Source: Galeopsis tetrahit (Eukaryota > Streptophyta > Magnoliopsida > Lamiales > Lamiaceae). Taken from it: a DNA stretch of 64,000 bases. Shown piece after piece: positions 52,433-63,987 of the stretch. Position numbers and translations under genes: made by a program. The notes beneath the pieces were generated by a model. The model did no database searches. It saw only the letters and a list, made by a program, of their open reading frames with translations, and had not been told where the DNA came from. How positions within the stretch are numbered: position 1 is the first letter of the stretch; each line of letters begins with the position of its first letter. The stretch spans positions 14,802,881 through 14,866,880 of the forward strand of contig OY776122.1 in NCBI GenBank assembly GCA_963675135.1, written 5' to 3'.

Positions 52433-54991
52433 TTATTGGGGTCCTTGAGTGTTAGTAGCAGTAAGAGGCACCCAAATAAACATTGAAGTTTTGAATAAAT
52501 GAGACCTCTTCAGTTTCCTTCCAAATTTATCACAGAACAGTACTTTATTAACCAATTCAGAATTATCAGCAGACTTAGGATCTATTTTTCTGAGATAGCC
52601 TTTCCTTGGTTCTATCCCCTTTTCAGTAAGATCAGTATGCCTGTAATAGTTTGAATAAGGTCTAAAAGCATGTGGACCATACGGCTTATAGATGCGTTTT
52701 GGTCTTTCCTCACCAATGATATTATAAGATAAAGGTGGAGGATAAAGAACAGGTTTGTTATGATAATGGGGCACAAATCTCCTAGGTTTAGTTGAATACA
52801 GCTGAGACTGCCTTATGAAAGGAGGTCTAGGCTGTTCCCAACTTGCCTGTGCTTGTCTTGACCTACTGTTCTGAGTTTGTCTCTTCTGATACCAGGACTG
52901 ATCTGATCTGGTCAGAGGAGTATAACTCTTCTGGTATGGTCTTGACTGTACTGATCTTAATACATTCTTCATTTTACCATTCTTGGTAGTAGGAGGGATG
53001 TATTTAGATTGTACTTTGAGTTTTGGTTCATCATCATAAGTCATAGGTTCTTTCCCTTTATCTAGTTGCAAAGAACTTGTACTTGCTTCATTAGTGTTCT
53101 TAAATTCTGAAGTAGATGGACTAGGCAGATCAGTACCTATTCCTCTTTTATCATTTGGAGCTCTATATCTGTCTGAGATTGTTTGATTAATCTTAGTAGA
53201 GTTAATCATCCCAGATAGCTTTCGATCTAGGCTCACTACTTCAGATTCTAAGAATCTATTGCGCTCTTCAAGTTTTTCACATTTAATCTTTAAGTCATTG
53301 AATTCATTAGTCTCTTTGGCTTGAGTTTTAAGCATACCCTGATATAGATTGTCAATGGATGCATACTTTTCTTGGAGTTTGGACAACTCTTCTGATAGTC
53401 TTGCATTTATGACAGCTATATTAGGATCCACTTGTAACTGAGCTTCTTTCAGCTTAATGATTTCTTGCTTTAAAGATATATTCTCATCACTAATTTCCAT
53501 GAATGCTTTGTTAGCTTGTAGAAGGTCCTCTTCAGTCACTCCTTGAGAATGATGAAGACTACTTCCTACACTGCTAACAGCAGCATCACTTTCATCAGTG
53601 TCAGAATTGTCACATGATTGAAATGAGTTAACAGATGATACCTCATCATTTATTTTGGCCATCATTGCCAGTCCATCATCTGCTATGAAAGCTTCATCTT
53701 CATTGCTAGAGGGGTAGTCAGATGAAGTTGATGGTAACTCTTCTGATTCCGAATCAGAGTCATTGTAAGCCACCATTGCCTTCTTACCCTTTGCATATTT
53801 TCGATCTCTTCTGGCTTTCCTTTCTTCTCGATCTTCAGAACTCAGATCAGGACATTCATATATATAATGACCTGGCTTATCACAATTATAGCAAACAGGA
53901 TTGTTAGAAGTTCTTTTAGAAGGAGAATGCTTTCTGTTCCTGTCATGCTTGTCAATTGAGTTCCTGTCTTTCTTATCAGAATACTTTCTGTCTCTCTTTT
54001 CAGATGAGTTCCTGTCTCTCCTGTTATCTTTAGAGATCTCATCCCTTCTTTCAGAAGAGTTTTGATCCCTTCTTTTCACAGAAGAATCCCTGTTATTAGA
54101 ACCCTTAGATTCCTTATAGAACCTCTTGTACCTGCCATATCTCTTGTTCAGTTTATCAAATCTTTTGATCATAAGGCTCATCTGATCTTTCAGACTTAGA
54201 TCAGAACCATCTAGTTCATCTTTTATGCTTGAAGCCTTTGTTTTAGATGATCTAGACCCCTTTGAAGTAGAGGCTTTGAAAGCTATGTCCTTAGAGACAT
54301 CCTTATCCTTATGGATCACAGAAATAGGATCTTCTTCATCTAACTCAAACTCATGTGCCTTAAGTGTTTGGAACATAGTTTCTGCTGGCCAAGAATCAAT
54401 GTCTTGTGTGGTTTTAATGATCATCTTGACCATTTTCCACCTTTCATCCAAGGCTTTCAAGATTCTCAAGTTAACTTTTCTGTCAGTATAAGTCTTTCCT
54501 AATACATCAAGATCATTCATAATTTTGGTAAATCGAGTATCCAATTCATCAATTGATTCTCCTGGCTTCATCTTAAATGATTCAAACCTTTGGACAGCAG
54601 TGGATAACTTGCTTTCTTTGATCAGAGTAGTACCTTCACAAAGAATAGCCAGTTTGTCCCACATCTGTTTTGCAGTCTTACATTTTAATACTTTACCAAG
54701 ATACTCATTTGGTAAGGTATGTAGAATGTAGTTCTTGGCAAGACTATCCAAATTGTTTTGTTTCATCTCTTCTGAAGTCAGTTCTGACCTGGGTTTGGGG
54801 ACCAGTGCACCAACTGGTTTAGATGGATCCAGAACAGCAGTGTTTTCCACCATGATGACAATTGGTCCTTCAGTCACCACAGATACCATCAGATCATGGG
54901 TTGAGCTAAAGATGGCCTCCATCCTAAGCTTCCAGTAGTCATAATCTGCAATCTTGAACTTAGGCAGCTTGTTCACATTAGTGTCATCCAT
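52433..54991 (-). CDS. gag: Gag of element E, copy 1
   Basis: An open 852-codon gag starting about 145 bases after the primer-binding site. Copia gag domain first (ADYDYWKLRMEAIF near 18-31, then UBN2-like helices to about 230), an Arg/Asp/Ser-rich linker with repeated RDRNSSEKRD-type units (about 310-355), a CCHC knuckle CYNCDKPGHYIYEC near 366-379, an acidic Ser-rich part, a coiled coil (about 480-600) and a basic Tyr/Pro/Arg-rich tail. It ends IWVPLTATNTQGPQ and TAA, like the D gag end (IWVPKGTANPLG). The intact frame suggests it still supplies the particle protein. Confidence 0.93.
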   Translation of the reverse strand: MDDTNVNKLPKFKIADYDYWKLRMEAIFSSTHDLMVSVVTEGPIVIMVENTAVLDPSKPVGALVPKPRSELTSEEMKQNNLDSLAKNYILHTLPNEYLGKVLKCKTAKQMWDKLAILCEGTTLIKESKLSTAVQRFESFKMKPGESIDELDTRFTKIMNDLDVLGKTYTDRKVNLRILKALDERWKMVKMIIKTTQDIDSWPAETMFQTLKAHEFELDEEDPISVIHKDKDVSKDIAFKASTSKGSRSSKTKASSIKDELDGSDLSLKDQMSLMIKRFDKLNKRYGRYKRFYKESKGSNNRDSSVKRRDQNSSERRDEISKDNRRDRNSSEKRDRKYSDKKDRNSIDKHDRNRKHSPSKRTSNNPVCYNCDKPGHYIYECPDLSSEDREERKARRDRKYAKGKKAMVAYNDSDSESEELPSTSSDYPSSNEDEAFIADDGLAMMAKINDEVSSVNSFQSCDNSDTDESDAAVSSVGSSLHHSQGVTEEDLLQANKAFMEISDENISLKQEIIKLKEAQLQVDPNIAVINARLSEELSKLQEKYASIDNLYQGMLKTQAKETNEFNDLKIKCEKLEERNRFLESEVVSLDRKLSGMINSTKINQTISDRYRAPNDKRGIGTDLPSPSTSEFKNTNEASTSSLQLDKGKEPMTYDDEPKLKVQSKYIPPTTKNGKMKNVLRSVQSRPYQKSYTPLTRSDQSWYQKRQTQNSRSRQAQASWEQPRPPFIRQSQLYSTKPRRFVPHYHNKPVLYPPPLSYNIIGEERPKRIYKPYGPHAFRPYSNYYRHTDLTEKGIEPRKGYLRKIDPKSADNSELVNKVLFCDKFGRKLKRSHLFKTSMFIWVPLTATNTQGPQ

Positions 54992-55136
54992 GTTTGATTA
55001 GACAAATAGGATCAGTAGTATAGCAGATAGATTTCAAGTATTCAGATAGTAACAAGTATCAAGAATTAACAGTAAGATCAGTAAAGATGACCTTCAAGAT
55101 TTACAAGGTTTATCAAGAAACAGCAGTCCTATGAAC

Positions 55137-55152
55137 TACTGCTCTGATACCA
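55137..55152 (-). other. Primer-binding site of element E
   Basis: On the - strand TGGTATCAGAGCAGTA, two bases after the LTR, of initiator-Met type as in element D. Confidence 0.88.
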
Positions 55153-55154
55153 CT

Positions 55155-56908
55155 TGTTGGTCCCAAAGTTGAGTTAATAATATTGAGTAAGCTAGTGAAA
55201 ATGTCTAGAGGGGAGGGGTGAATAGACTTTTCAAAAATCTTTCAATATATCAGAATATGCAATGCGGAATTTAGTTTTCTTATGTACTGTACTGTGCTTA
55301 CTCAGCTCAGATCAGTACTTTCAGAATAATATGGGCCTTACTAGTTTATACTCAACTTTTATCTAGATCTTTATCTTTGTTAATTCCTAATGTTCTTGAT
55401 TAAACAATTCAAACAAATATCAAACAGTAAAGTAAAGAACACAGAATTTTATAGTGGTTCGACAAATGTCTACATCCACTCTCACAATCCCAGTTGTGAA
55501 GTTTTATTACTCTTCTTGAGCTTCTTGTGGCTTAAAGTCCCAAGATTAAGACTTTGATCTTTTCGATTATACCTCCAGGTATATCTTCGATCTACTAGTA
55601 ATTCTACAAGTAACTAGCACACTTGTTTTACAAAATACAAACTTAAACTTGAAAAGTAAAACTTCTCTTTGAATAGCCTTTGATTCTTCTCTTCAATTCA
55701 GTGGCTTCTTCTTGCTTTGATTTCCTTCAACTCTGTGAGTTCTTGCTTGTAGACTTGCTCTTGAATTCTCTAAGATCAGTAATTGCTTCAGTAGTCTTTA
55801 GCAGTAGGAGATCATACAGTATTTATAGAACTTAGTATGACAGTTAGCAGTTTGTGAACTAACTTTCAACTAACTCTAAAACTGTTTTTGTAACTTCTTC
55901 TTGTAACCGACTTTGTAACTTCCTTCCAAGTCAGCATATCTTCAATAAATCTCCAGTTACACCTTAAATAAGCTTTCCAAACTTATTCTTCAATTTCACT
56001 AAATCAGCACAGTAACTTACTGTTCTGATTTTTACTCTTCGGATTTTACTCTGCTGATTTTTACTCTTCTGATTCAATCAGCACAGTAACCAAAAACTGT
56101 TCAAAACTTCTCCAGATTTCTTCTAAGCTCTTCTTCAACTCTTCTTGAAGTCTTCTTAGTCTGAAGTAGTCCTCTGAGTCTTCTTAGTCTTCTGATCTTC
56201 ATCTAATCTATTCCTAATCTAGTGTTCTGATTTTACTGTTCTGAACTTTACAATGCTGAATACAATAAAATACAACTTTACAAATATAACACCTATCTAT
56301 ACATCAACTGAACTATATACAGATGAGTATTTCTAAGTCCTATACTATAAGCTGTCTATACAATACAAAAACATCAGCTTAGTTCCTAACAGTTCATATA
56401 TCAGATCAGTAACCAATAAGATCAGTAACTCATAAGATCAGTAACTCATGTAAGTTCAATAACTTCCATATAAGATCAGTAAATATTAAGGTCAGCAAAC
56501 ACTTAAGATCAGTAAACATCTAAGATCAGTAACTTACATATCAGATCAGTAAGCATATAAGATCAGTAAGTACATCAGATCAGTAACTCAGATTTTCAAA
56601 TATCTCATATAAGATCACTAAAAATATTCTCAGTTTCCACACTAAGATCAGTAATCTTATTTCACATGACTCAGTTAAGATCAGTAATTTACTCTTAATA
56701 TTACTTCATAAGATCAGTAAACTTATTTCAGTTAGCATTAAGATCAGTAATCTCAATTCAAGTTTCTCATCAGATTAGTAAGCTTATATTCAGATGACTT
56801 AGTTAAGATGACTTAGAACCACATATATTACTAACTTTAAGTTGCTTTTGGCCATCAAAACATACTTTCATCAACTAGAACATTGTTTATAGGATTCATA
56901 TCCCAACA
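55155..56908 (-). repeat. Shared LTR of the element E tandem
   Basis: A 1,754-bp LTR with ends TGTTGG and CCAACA. It serves as the 5' LTR of copy 1 and the 3' LTR of copy 2. A - strand TATA box lies at 55820-55827 and a MYB-type CAGTTAG site at 55841-55847. The distal third (56390-56830) is a dense field of AGATCAGTA motifs. Confidence 0.92.
55820..55827 (-). promoter_or_regulatory. TATA box of the element E LTR
   Basis: TATAAATA on the - strand, in the same position relative to the LTR end as in element D. Confidence 0.55.
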
Positions 56909-56923
56909 ATTTCCCCCTTTTTG
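56909..56923 (-). other. Polypurine tract of element E, copy 2
   Basis: On the - strand CAAAAAGGGGGAAAT ends at the LTR, identical to element D. Confidence 0.85.
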
Positions 56924-57134
56924 ATGAAGCCAAAACTACTTAAATGTTAATAAATCAGTAGTTAAGTATGTAGTCTATCATAACAGTTCATCAATTCAAA
57001 ATTCCAGATTCATATTCAAATAGGATCAAATATTACAAATAATCACAGAATATGAAACAAAAAAAATATAGAGATAAAGATTAAGGATAGAAATGTTATC
57101 TTCTGAGCTTGTCCTTCATCTTCATTCTCCATCT
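56924..57134. other. 3' untranslated region of element E, copy 2
   Basis: About 210 bp between the env-like stop and the polypurine tract. No coding signal. Confidence 0.5.
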
Positions 57135-60100
57135 TTAAATTCTGAATGCCACATACATTCTTGCTTTGATATCCATCATGTGTTGATGGTCAGTGATTCC
57201 TTCTTCCTTGATAATCTCAGCAATAATGTTGTTAACCTCCTTATAATCAGGTTCTCCATTTTCCAGTCTTGGAGGTTCCCAATTAGGTTCTTCAGGGCAT
57301 AAAATCTTAGTTCCAGCACGATTAGCCACTTGTGCTATGTCTTCCCAGAATTCTTGATCAATATTCAGCATAAATTCTTCAAAATCAACAAATTCTGCTT
57401 CTTTGCTAGAATGATCACCAAACTTCTTCACAATGAAGTTAGCAATCTGCCACTTCTTCTTCAAATTTTTCCAGTATTCCATATGTTCTGTCAACACTAT
57501 GAAATCCACAAAGTTTTCATCTTGAAAATCTTTGTCAAACAGTCCTTCAGCTTTCTTTTTAGCATTCATCTTTTTCTTCAAAGCTGTGACTCGATTATCA
57601 AATCTTGTCTTCAAGAACTTGACATCCTTTTCTTTCTTCTTTTTCAAACTTTCTTCTTCACTTGTCAAAACAGCTTTCATCTTGCTCTTTGATCTAGTCA
57701 TTCTTTCAGCTTCTTCCTCTTGTTGTTCTTCATCAGATAGAACTAGCTTCCTTTTCCTCTGACTTGAACTTCCAGGAATTTCAGGTCTTTTCTCAACAAT
57801 CTCTTGACCTAGCTGTTTTTGTTGCTTTCTTTGCTTCAGCTTTTCATTTAACATGTGAATTTCAGCTTTTAATTCATCTTGACTTACAACCAGCTGAGCT
57901 TGTTGTAACTGTGTTTGTTCCATCACTTGCCTTGTCCTGTCTTCCCCCTTTTTGGCTTCATCATGCCACTCCTTCAGGGAAGATATGTGTTGCTCCAGCT
58001 TCTTATGTAACACGTGAGACAAATTCTTCTCTTGTACTCTATGAAGGTCAAATATCTTGGACATTGTATACTCCATGACCTTCTCATAAGAGTGTTCAGA
58101 ATGCATCTTGTTCATCCTTTCAGTAGCCTCTCGAAACATTTGGACAGCAGCTTCCAACTTTGCTTGAAGTTCAGCATTCTGCTTTTTCAATATTTCAAAT
58201 TCAGAATCATCAGATTCCTTCTCAACAGGATCTGTTCTGATCTGTTCTTGCACATCCTCAATAGGATCAGTAGAGTGAATAGGAATGCTTTCCAATTCTT
58301 CAGCATTTACATCCTGAGTGTCAACAGCATCAGTTTCCTCAATCACAACAGTTTCTTCAAGTACAACAGTGTTCTCAAACACTTCTGTTGCATTGACAAT
58401 GTCTTCATCAATATCCATAAAATCTTCTTCAGCAGCAGTTTCTTCAACACCCTTCTCTTCACTAAATAAATCTTCATCAGAGACAGGAGTTGCAATCTTC
58501 TCAACAGTGTACTTGATCCCTGTTAGTCTCTCAACAAGAAGTACAACAGACTCTGGAGTGACTAACTCAAGGAAAGAGTTAACACCAGCTGCTTGCATTT
58601 GTTCTGCTTCCCAATCATCAAAGATTGAAGCACCTCCCATTCCTTCCATTATAGCTAAATTTTCCTTCAAAGTACTCCTCTTAAGATACACCCAAGTGCC
58701 TATCCTAAGGAGTTTCTCAAACTCAACAAAGCTCTCATCCAATCCAGGAAATTGTTTTAACAAAGCTATCCTCAAATCAATTCTGATTCTATCTTCCTTA
58801 TCACAGATAGTGTACTCCATCAAATCAGCAGGTTTGGGAGCAATAAATTCAGGTTCAGGAGATGAGGAAATGTCAATAGGCTCAGTAGAAGGTTCAAATT
58901 CATGTTCAGTAGAGTGAGCATGAACCTGTAATGGGGATTGATGTGGTGAAGATTGATATGAAGTTTGTTGTTGAGGGGTAGGAATTGAAGTAGGCTCAAA
59001 GGTAGTGAGCTGAGGTGATGAATGGGGAGTGTTCTGAGTCTCAGAAAAGTAGTGATCTGATCCTCCAGAACATGAAGGTTGAGGATTTTGGGGTTCAGGT
59101 TGGCTTGGTTCAGAATCAGAAGGGGTAGGGGAGACAACAACTAACTTCCTCCTAACACTCCTTGACTTAGTCCTCTTATGAACAGCAATTGGACTAGGAA
59201 CACTAACCTCTGGCTCATCTGAGCTTGATTGCACCACAGTTTCCACAAAACGAACTGTTGGTTCCGAGGCAGCAGTTGCAGACCTTCCTCTCCGTAGAGT
59301 AGTACTGCTCGGATCATGCCTAGATTTTGATCTAACCTCAGTTTGATCTTCCTCCGATTGGTACATTGAAGCTCCAGACTCCTCTGCTTCAATTTCTTGA
59401 GAGTGTTCCAAGGGGTTTTCTTGTTCAAATTGAACAGACTCCTTCTTCATCAAGAACTTCCCATGATGGAATTTCTTGGGATTACTCCAATAAGGTTTCT
59501 TCACCAGCTGAGGCAGCAAGAAACTCAGCTTGTTTCCAAACCCTAACTTTGATTTCAGTGAGAATTCCAAAGTATCCTCATCAAACAACACCTTTTCCTT
59601 TTCAGTCAATAACCTCTCCAGGAAGAATCCTTGCCAATCACCTTCCACTCTGTCAATGATCGCAGCCATAATTCTAATTTTAAAACTCGATAAGGCATCC
59701 TGGCTATGATGTTGCCCTAACAAGCATTTTCCTGCAATATCCATTAAGAACTGCAACCCAGTAGGAAGTACATCCTTCTTCAAATTCGTCAAGGTCTCTG
59801 TCTCAACGCCTGACCATCTTCCTACACACTCCTTTTCTTCTCCGGCTTTGTAGGTCATAATATCTACTGGACCTTGTGGTAAGTCCAACATTACTTCGAG
59901 AATGTCTCTCGTAATGGTGACTTTGTGTCCAGCTAGCATGGAGTGAACACCATTTTTGTCTCCTTGAAGTTGTAAATAAAATTCCACCGCTTCCGGCTCG
60001 TAGACATTCGCGGGAAATGACTCCAGAAACTTCCGTAGGCCGCATTCTTCACACATGTTTAAGATAGCTTGATTTTCTGCACTGTGTCTGCCATTGAAGT

Positions 60101-60203
60101 AGACAGCGTTCTCCACGAAAATTCCTTTCTTTCGCATCCATAAATTCGAATCAAAAGTTCCTGCTACGTGATTAGCTTCATTAATAATATTGATAGTTGC
60201 CAT
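57135..60203 (-). CDS. Env-like gene of element E, copy 2, intact
   Basis: An open 1022-codon ORF in the envelope position, though pol is absent. Residues 1-250 form a globular domain (FKIRIMAAIIDRVEGDWQGF) related to the start of the element D protein. About 260-460 is Ser/Pro/Glu-rich with a basic KRTKSRSVRRK stretch, 470-560 is a second compact region, 590-680 is very acidic, and 680-800 and 850-900 are coiled-coil-like. A short compact C-terminus follows. No signal peptide or membrane segment is visible. The sequence coding for DEAKKGED contains an extra copy of the element's polypurine tract (57941-57956). An intact frame in a pol-less element implies a role useful in cis or at least recent spread. 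Confidence 0.9.
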   Translation of the reverse strand: MATINIINEANHVAGTFDSNLWMRKKGIFVENAVYFNGRHSAENQAILNMCEECGLRKFLESFPANVYEPEAVEFYLQLQGDKNGVHSMLAGHKVTITRDILEVMLDLPQGPVDIMTYKAGEEKECVGRWSGVETETLTNLKKDVLPTGLQFLMDIAGKCLLGQHHSQDALSSFKIRIMAAIIDRVEGDWQGFFLERLLTEKEKVLFDEDTLEFSLKSKLGFGNKLSFLLPQLVKKPYWSNPKKFHHGKFLMKKESVQFEQENPLEHSQEIEAEESGASMYQSEEDQTEVRSKSRHDPSSTTLRRGRSATAASEPTVRFVETVVQSSSDEPEVSVPSPIAVHKRTKSRSVRRKLVVVSPTPSDSEPSQPEPQNPQPSCSGGSDHYFSETQNTPHSSPQLTTFEPTSIPTPQQQTSYQSSPHQSPLQVHAHSTEHEFEPSTEPIDISSSPEPEFIAPKPADLMEYTICDKEDRIRIDLRIALLKQFPGLDESFVEFEKLLRIGTWVYLKRSTLKENLAIMEGMGGASIFDDWEAEQMQAAGVNSFLELVTPESVVLLVERLTGIKYTVEKIATPVSDEDLFSEEKGVEETAAEEDFMDIDEDIVNATEVFENTVVLEETVVIEETDAVDTQDVNAEELESIPIHSTDPIEDVQEQIRTDPVEKESDDSEFEILKKQNAELQAKLEAAVQMFREATERMNKMHSEHSYEKVMEYTMSKIFDLHRVQEKNLSHVLHKKLEQHISSLKEWHDEAKKGEDRTRQVMEQTQLQQAQLVVSQDELKAEIHMLNEKLKQRKQQKQLGQEIVEKRPEIPGSSSQRKRKLVLSDEEQQEEEAERMTRSKSKMKAVLTSEEESLKKKKEKDVKFLKTRFDNRVTALKKKMNAKKKAEGLFDKDFQDENFVDFIVLTEHMEYWKNLKKKWQIANFIVKKFGDHSSKEAEFVDFEEFMLNIDQEFWEDIAQVANRAGTKILCPEEPNWEPPRLENGEPDYKEVNNIIAEIIKEEGITDHQHMMDIKARMYVAFRI

Positions 60204-61497
60204 TTGAGAATTTTGTAGAAATCAAATTTTGCAGAAGTTAAGAAGTTAAGATATTTCCAGAAATGAACTCGTAAGAATGAAGAAGATGAAGTGTGATTGT
60301 TTTAGTTATAATTCAAAACCAATCTAGGGCTAGGATTGAATTATATTATTATAAAGAATGGTTGGGATTAAATCTCGAAATTCGAGTTTAAACAATAACT
60401 GTTCACATTCTAGTAACATTCTTAATTTTTGGAGCCAACTAGTGTTTGATAAATACACCACAATTTGTAGGTTAGAAATAGAAGAGTGTATTAATCTTCT
60501 CTATTAGTAATCTAAAATTTGAACAATTTTTGACTTAGAGTAATCTAAACCAAAAGACTGTTCTGATGCAAATCAGCACAGTAGTTTCCAAAACAATTTC
60601 ACTTCATTTTCTTACAAGTATATAAAGAAAATTTCACTTATCTGGATCAGCTGAGTACTGTGATCAGCTGAGTAACCTTTTTAGAAATCAGATCAGTAGA
60701 TGAATCAGCACAGTAGATTTCAGATCAGTAGATGGGTCAGCACAGTAATCCTCAGATCAGTACCCAAATTCCCTGATTTCATCTTTTTGATATCAGCACA
60801 GTAATCCTCAGATCAGTACTGTGTCAGATTAGTAGATTTCTTGTAGACAGATTAGTAGTAAACAAGTCTTTCTGTAGACAGATTAGTCAGTAATCAGATT
60901 AATTCTGTAGAATAACTGAATTGTAATCAGATCAGTACTGTAGACAAAGAAACTTTGTAATCAGCACAGTTCTGTAGACAAGTCAATTTATTAATCAGAA
61001 TATATCTCTAGACTGTTATAGTCTGTAATCAGATCAGATTAGTAGACTTCTTCAATTTTGTAATCAGATCAGTTTCCCTTTCAATGGAGAACTCCTCTTC
61101 TGTGCCTGTTTCACCTTGGTAAAAGTGTTAGTTCATGAGATATAAGTGTAAAACAGTACAGATTAGTAACAATATGCATAATTTAATGATCATATCAAGA
61201 TTTATGCTAAATTGACTTAGTGATCTGAGTCAACAAAAGGATCTTTAAGAAATCACAGATTCCCCCTTAATGTATGTTCTCAGTGTCCCTCAGCTTTACC
61301 AGCTTCCTCATTGGGATTAAGGTCACTTTAGTAACCTTGTTACCTGTTTTAGTGATCTGTCATAGGATTGTCTCTTCTGAATGTTGAGTTTTTAATGTAC
61401 TGCTCTTACTTTCTGCTTTATCTTCCTCTTGGTATAAGATCAGTACCTGAAATGTTAGTACATATCTCTATACACATGTAATTTAGGTACCCACTAT
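60204..61497. other. Noncoding spacer replacing pol in element E, copy 2
   Basis: Counterpart of 51139-52432 and apparently identical to it. It has the same AGATCAGTA/CAGCACAGTA field (60650-61080) and a - strand TATA-like sequence at 60341-60353. Confidence 0.75.
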
Positions 61498-63987
61498 TTA
61501 TTGGGGTCCTTGAGTGTTAGTAGCAGTAAGAGGCACCCAAATAAACATTGAAGTTTTGAATAAATGAGACCTCTTCAGTTTCCTTCCAAATTTATCACAG
61601 AACAGTACTTTATTAACCAATTCAGAATTATCAGCAGACTTAGGATCTATTTTTCTGAGATAGCCTTTCCTTGGTTCTATCCCCTTTTCAGTAAGATCAG
61701 TATGCCTGTAATAGTTTGAATAAGGTCTAAAAGCATGTGGACCATACGGCTTATAGATGCGTTTTGGTCTTTCCTCACCAATGATATTATAAGATAAAGG
61801 TGGAGGATAAAGAACAGGTTTGTTATGATAATGGGGCACAAATCTCCTAGGTTTAGTTGAATACAGCTGAGACTGCCTTATGAAAGGAGGTCTAGGCTGT
61901 TCCCAACTTGCCTGTGCTTGTCTTGACCTACTGTTCTGAGTTTGTCTCTTCTGATACCAGGACTGATCTGATCTGGTCAGAGGAGTATAACTCTTCTGGT
62001 ATGGTCTTGACTGTACTGATCTTAATACATTCTTCATTTTACCATTCTTGGTAGTAGGAGGGATGTATTTAGATTGTACTTTGAGTTTTGGTTCATCATC
62101 ATAAGTCATAGGTTCTTTCCCTTTATCTAGTTGCAAAGAACTTGTACTTGCTTCATTAGTGTTCTTAAATTCTGAAGTAGATGGACTAGGCAGATCAGTA
62201 CCTATTCCTCTTTTATCATTTGGAGCTCTATATCTGTCTGAGATTGTTTGATTAATCTTAGTAGAGTTAATCATCCCAGATAGCTTTCGATCTAGGCTCA
62301 CTACTTCAGATTCTAAGAATCTATTGCGCTCTTCAAGTTTTTCACATTTAATCTTTAAGTCATTGAATTCATTAGTCTCTTTGGCTTGAGTTTTAAGCAT
62401 ACCCTGATATAGATTGTCAATGGATGCATACTTTTCTTGGAGTTTGGACAACTCTTCTGATAGTCTTGCATTTATGACAGCTATATTAGGATCCACTTGT
62501 AACTGAGCTTCTTTCAGCTTAATGATTTCTTGCTTTAAAGATATATTCTCATCACTAATTTCCATGAATGCTTTGTTAGCTTGTAGAAGGTCCTCTTCAG
62601 TCACTCCTTGAGAATGATGAAGACTACTTCCTACACTGCTAACAGCAGCATCACTTTCATCAGTGTCAGAATTGTCACATGATTGAAATGAGTTAACAGA
62701 TGATACCTCATCATTTATTTTGGCCATCATTGCCAGTCCATCATCTGCTATGAAAGCTTCATCTTCATTGCTAGAGGGGTAGTCAGATGAAGTTGATGGT
62801 AACTCTTCTGATTCCGAATCAGAGTCATTGTAAGCCACCATTGCCTTCTTACCCTTTGCATATTTTCGATCTCTTCTGGCTTTCCTTTCTTCTCGATCTT
62901 CAGAACTCAGATCAGGACATTCATATATATAATGACCTGGCTTATCACAATTATAGCAAACAGGATTGTTAGAAGTTCTTTTAGAAGGAGAATGCTTTCT
63001 GTTCCTGTCATGCTTGTCAATTGAGTTCCTGTCTTTCTTATCAGAATACTTTCTGTCTCTCTTTTCAGATGAGTTCCTGTCTCTCCTGTTATCTTTAGAG
63101 ATCTCATCCCTTCTTTCAGAAGAGTTTTGATCCCTTCTTTTCACAGAAGAATCCCTGTTATTAGAACCCTTAGATTCCTTATAGAACCTCTTGTACCTGC
63201 CATATCTCTTGTTCAGTTTATCAAATCTTTTGATCATAAGGCTCATCTGATCTTTCAGACTTAGATCAGAACCATCTAGTTCATCTTTTATGCTTGAAGC
63301 CTTTGTTTTAGATGATCTAGACCCCTTTGAAGTAGAGGCTTTGAAAGCTATGTCCTTAGAGACATCCTTATCCTTATGGATCACAGAAATAGGATCTTCT
63401 TCATCTAACTCAAACTCATGTGCCTTAAGTGTTTGGAACATAGTTTCTGCTGGCCAAGAATCAATGTCTTGTGTGGTTTTAATGATCATCTTGACCATTT
63501 TCCACCTTTCATCCAAGGCTTTCAAGATTCTCAAGTTAACTTTTCTGTCAGTATAAGTCTTTCCTAATACATCAAGATCATTCATAATTTTGGTAAATCG
63601 AGTATCCAATTCATCAATTGATTCTCCTGGCTTCATCTTAAATGATTCAAACCTTTGGACAGCAGTGGATAACTTGCTTTCTTTGATCAGAGTAGTACCT
63701 TCACAAAGAATAGCCAGTTTGTCCCACATCTGTTTTGCAGTCTTACATTTTAATACTTTACCAAGATACTCATTTGGTAAGGTATGTAGAATGTAGTTCT
63801 TGGCAAGACTATCCAAATTGTTTTGTTTCATCTCTTCTGAAGTCAGTTCTGACCTGGGTTTGGGGACCAGTGCACCAACTGGTTTAGATGGATCCAGAAC
63901 AGCAGTGTTTTCCACCATGATGACAATTGGTCCTTCAGTCACCACAGATACCATCAGATCATGGGTTGAGCTAAAGATGGCCTCCAT
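61498..63987 (-). CDS. gag: Gag of element E, copy 2, cut by the window edge
   Basis: Identical in the parts compared to copy 1. The true start codon should lie at about 64056, outside the window, so the first 23 or so codons are missing. 63987 is an internal Met (MEAIFSSTHD). The rest matches copy 1, including the zinc knuckle and tail. Confidence 0.92.
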   Translation of the reverse strand: MEAIFSSTHDLMVSVVTEGPIVIMVENTAVLDPSKPVGALVPKPRSELTSEEMKQNNLDSLAKNYILHTLPNEYLGKVLKCKTAKQMWDKLAILCEGTTLIKESKLSTAVQRFESFKMKPGESIDELDTRFTKIMNDLDVLGKTYTDRKVNLRILKALDERWKMVKMIIKTTQDIDSWPAETMFQTLKAHEFELDEEDPISVIHKDKDVSKDIAFKASTSKGSRSSKTKASSIKDELDGSDLSLKDQMSLMIKRFDKLNKRYGRYKRFYKESKGSNNRDSSVKRRDQNSSERRDEISKDNRRDRNSSEKRDRKYSDKKDRNSIDKHDRNRKHSPSKRTSNNPVCYNCDKPGHYIYECPDLSSEDREERKARRDRKYAKGKKAMVAYNDSDSESEELPSTSSDYPSSNEDEAFIADDGLAMMAKINDEVSSVNSFQSCDNSDTDESDAAVSSVGSSLHHSQGVTEEDLLQANKAFMEISDENISLKQEIIKLKEAQLQVDPNIAVINARLSEELSKLQEKYASIDNLYQGMLKTQAKETNEFNDLKIKCEKLEERNRFLESEVVSLDRKLSGMINSTKINQTISDRYRAPNDKRGIGTDLPSPSTSEFKNTNEASTSSLQLDKGKEPMTYDDEPKLKVQSKYIPPTTKNGKMKNVLRSVQSRPYQKSYTPLTRSDQSWYQKRQTQNSRSRQAQASWEQPRPPFIRQSQLYSTKPRRFVPHYHNKPVLYPPPLSYNIIGEERPKRIYKPYGPHAFRPYSNYYRHTDLTEKGIEPRKGYLRKIDPKSADNSELVNKVLFCDKFGRKLKRSHLFKTSMFIWVPLTATNTQGPQ

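Larger units (their letters stand above)
49101..56908 (-). mobile_element. Element E copy 1: pol-less SIRE relative, truncated at its 3' end
   Basis: Contains the shared LTR (55155-56908), primer-binding site, gag (54991-52433), a 1.3-kb noncoding spacer and a truncated env-like gene. No protease, integrase, RT or RNase H sequence lies between gag and the env-like gene. The left end at 49101 is a break with no LTR. Confidence 0.9.

Noticed and set aside
55155..56908. Reading the E LTR as a solo LTR separating two independent insertions
   Set aside because: A primer-binding site lies on one side and a polypurine tract on the other, with no TSD at its ends. It is an LTR shared by two internal regions.
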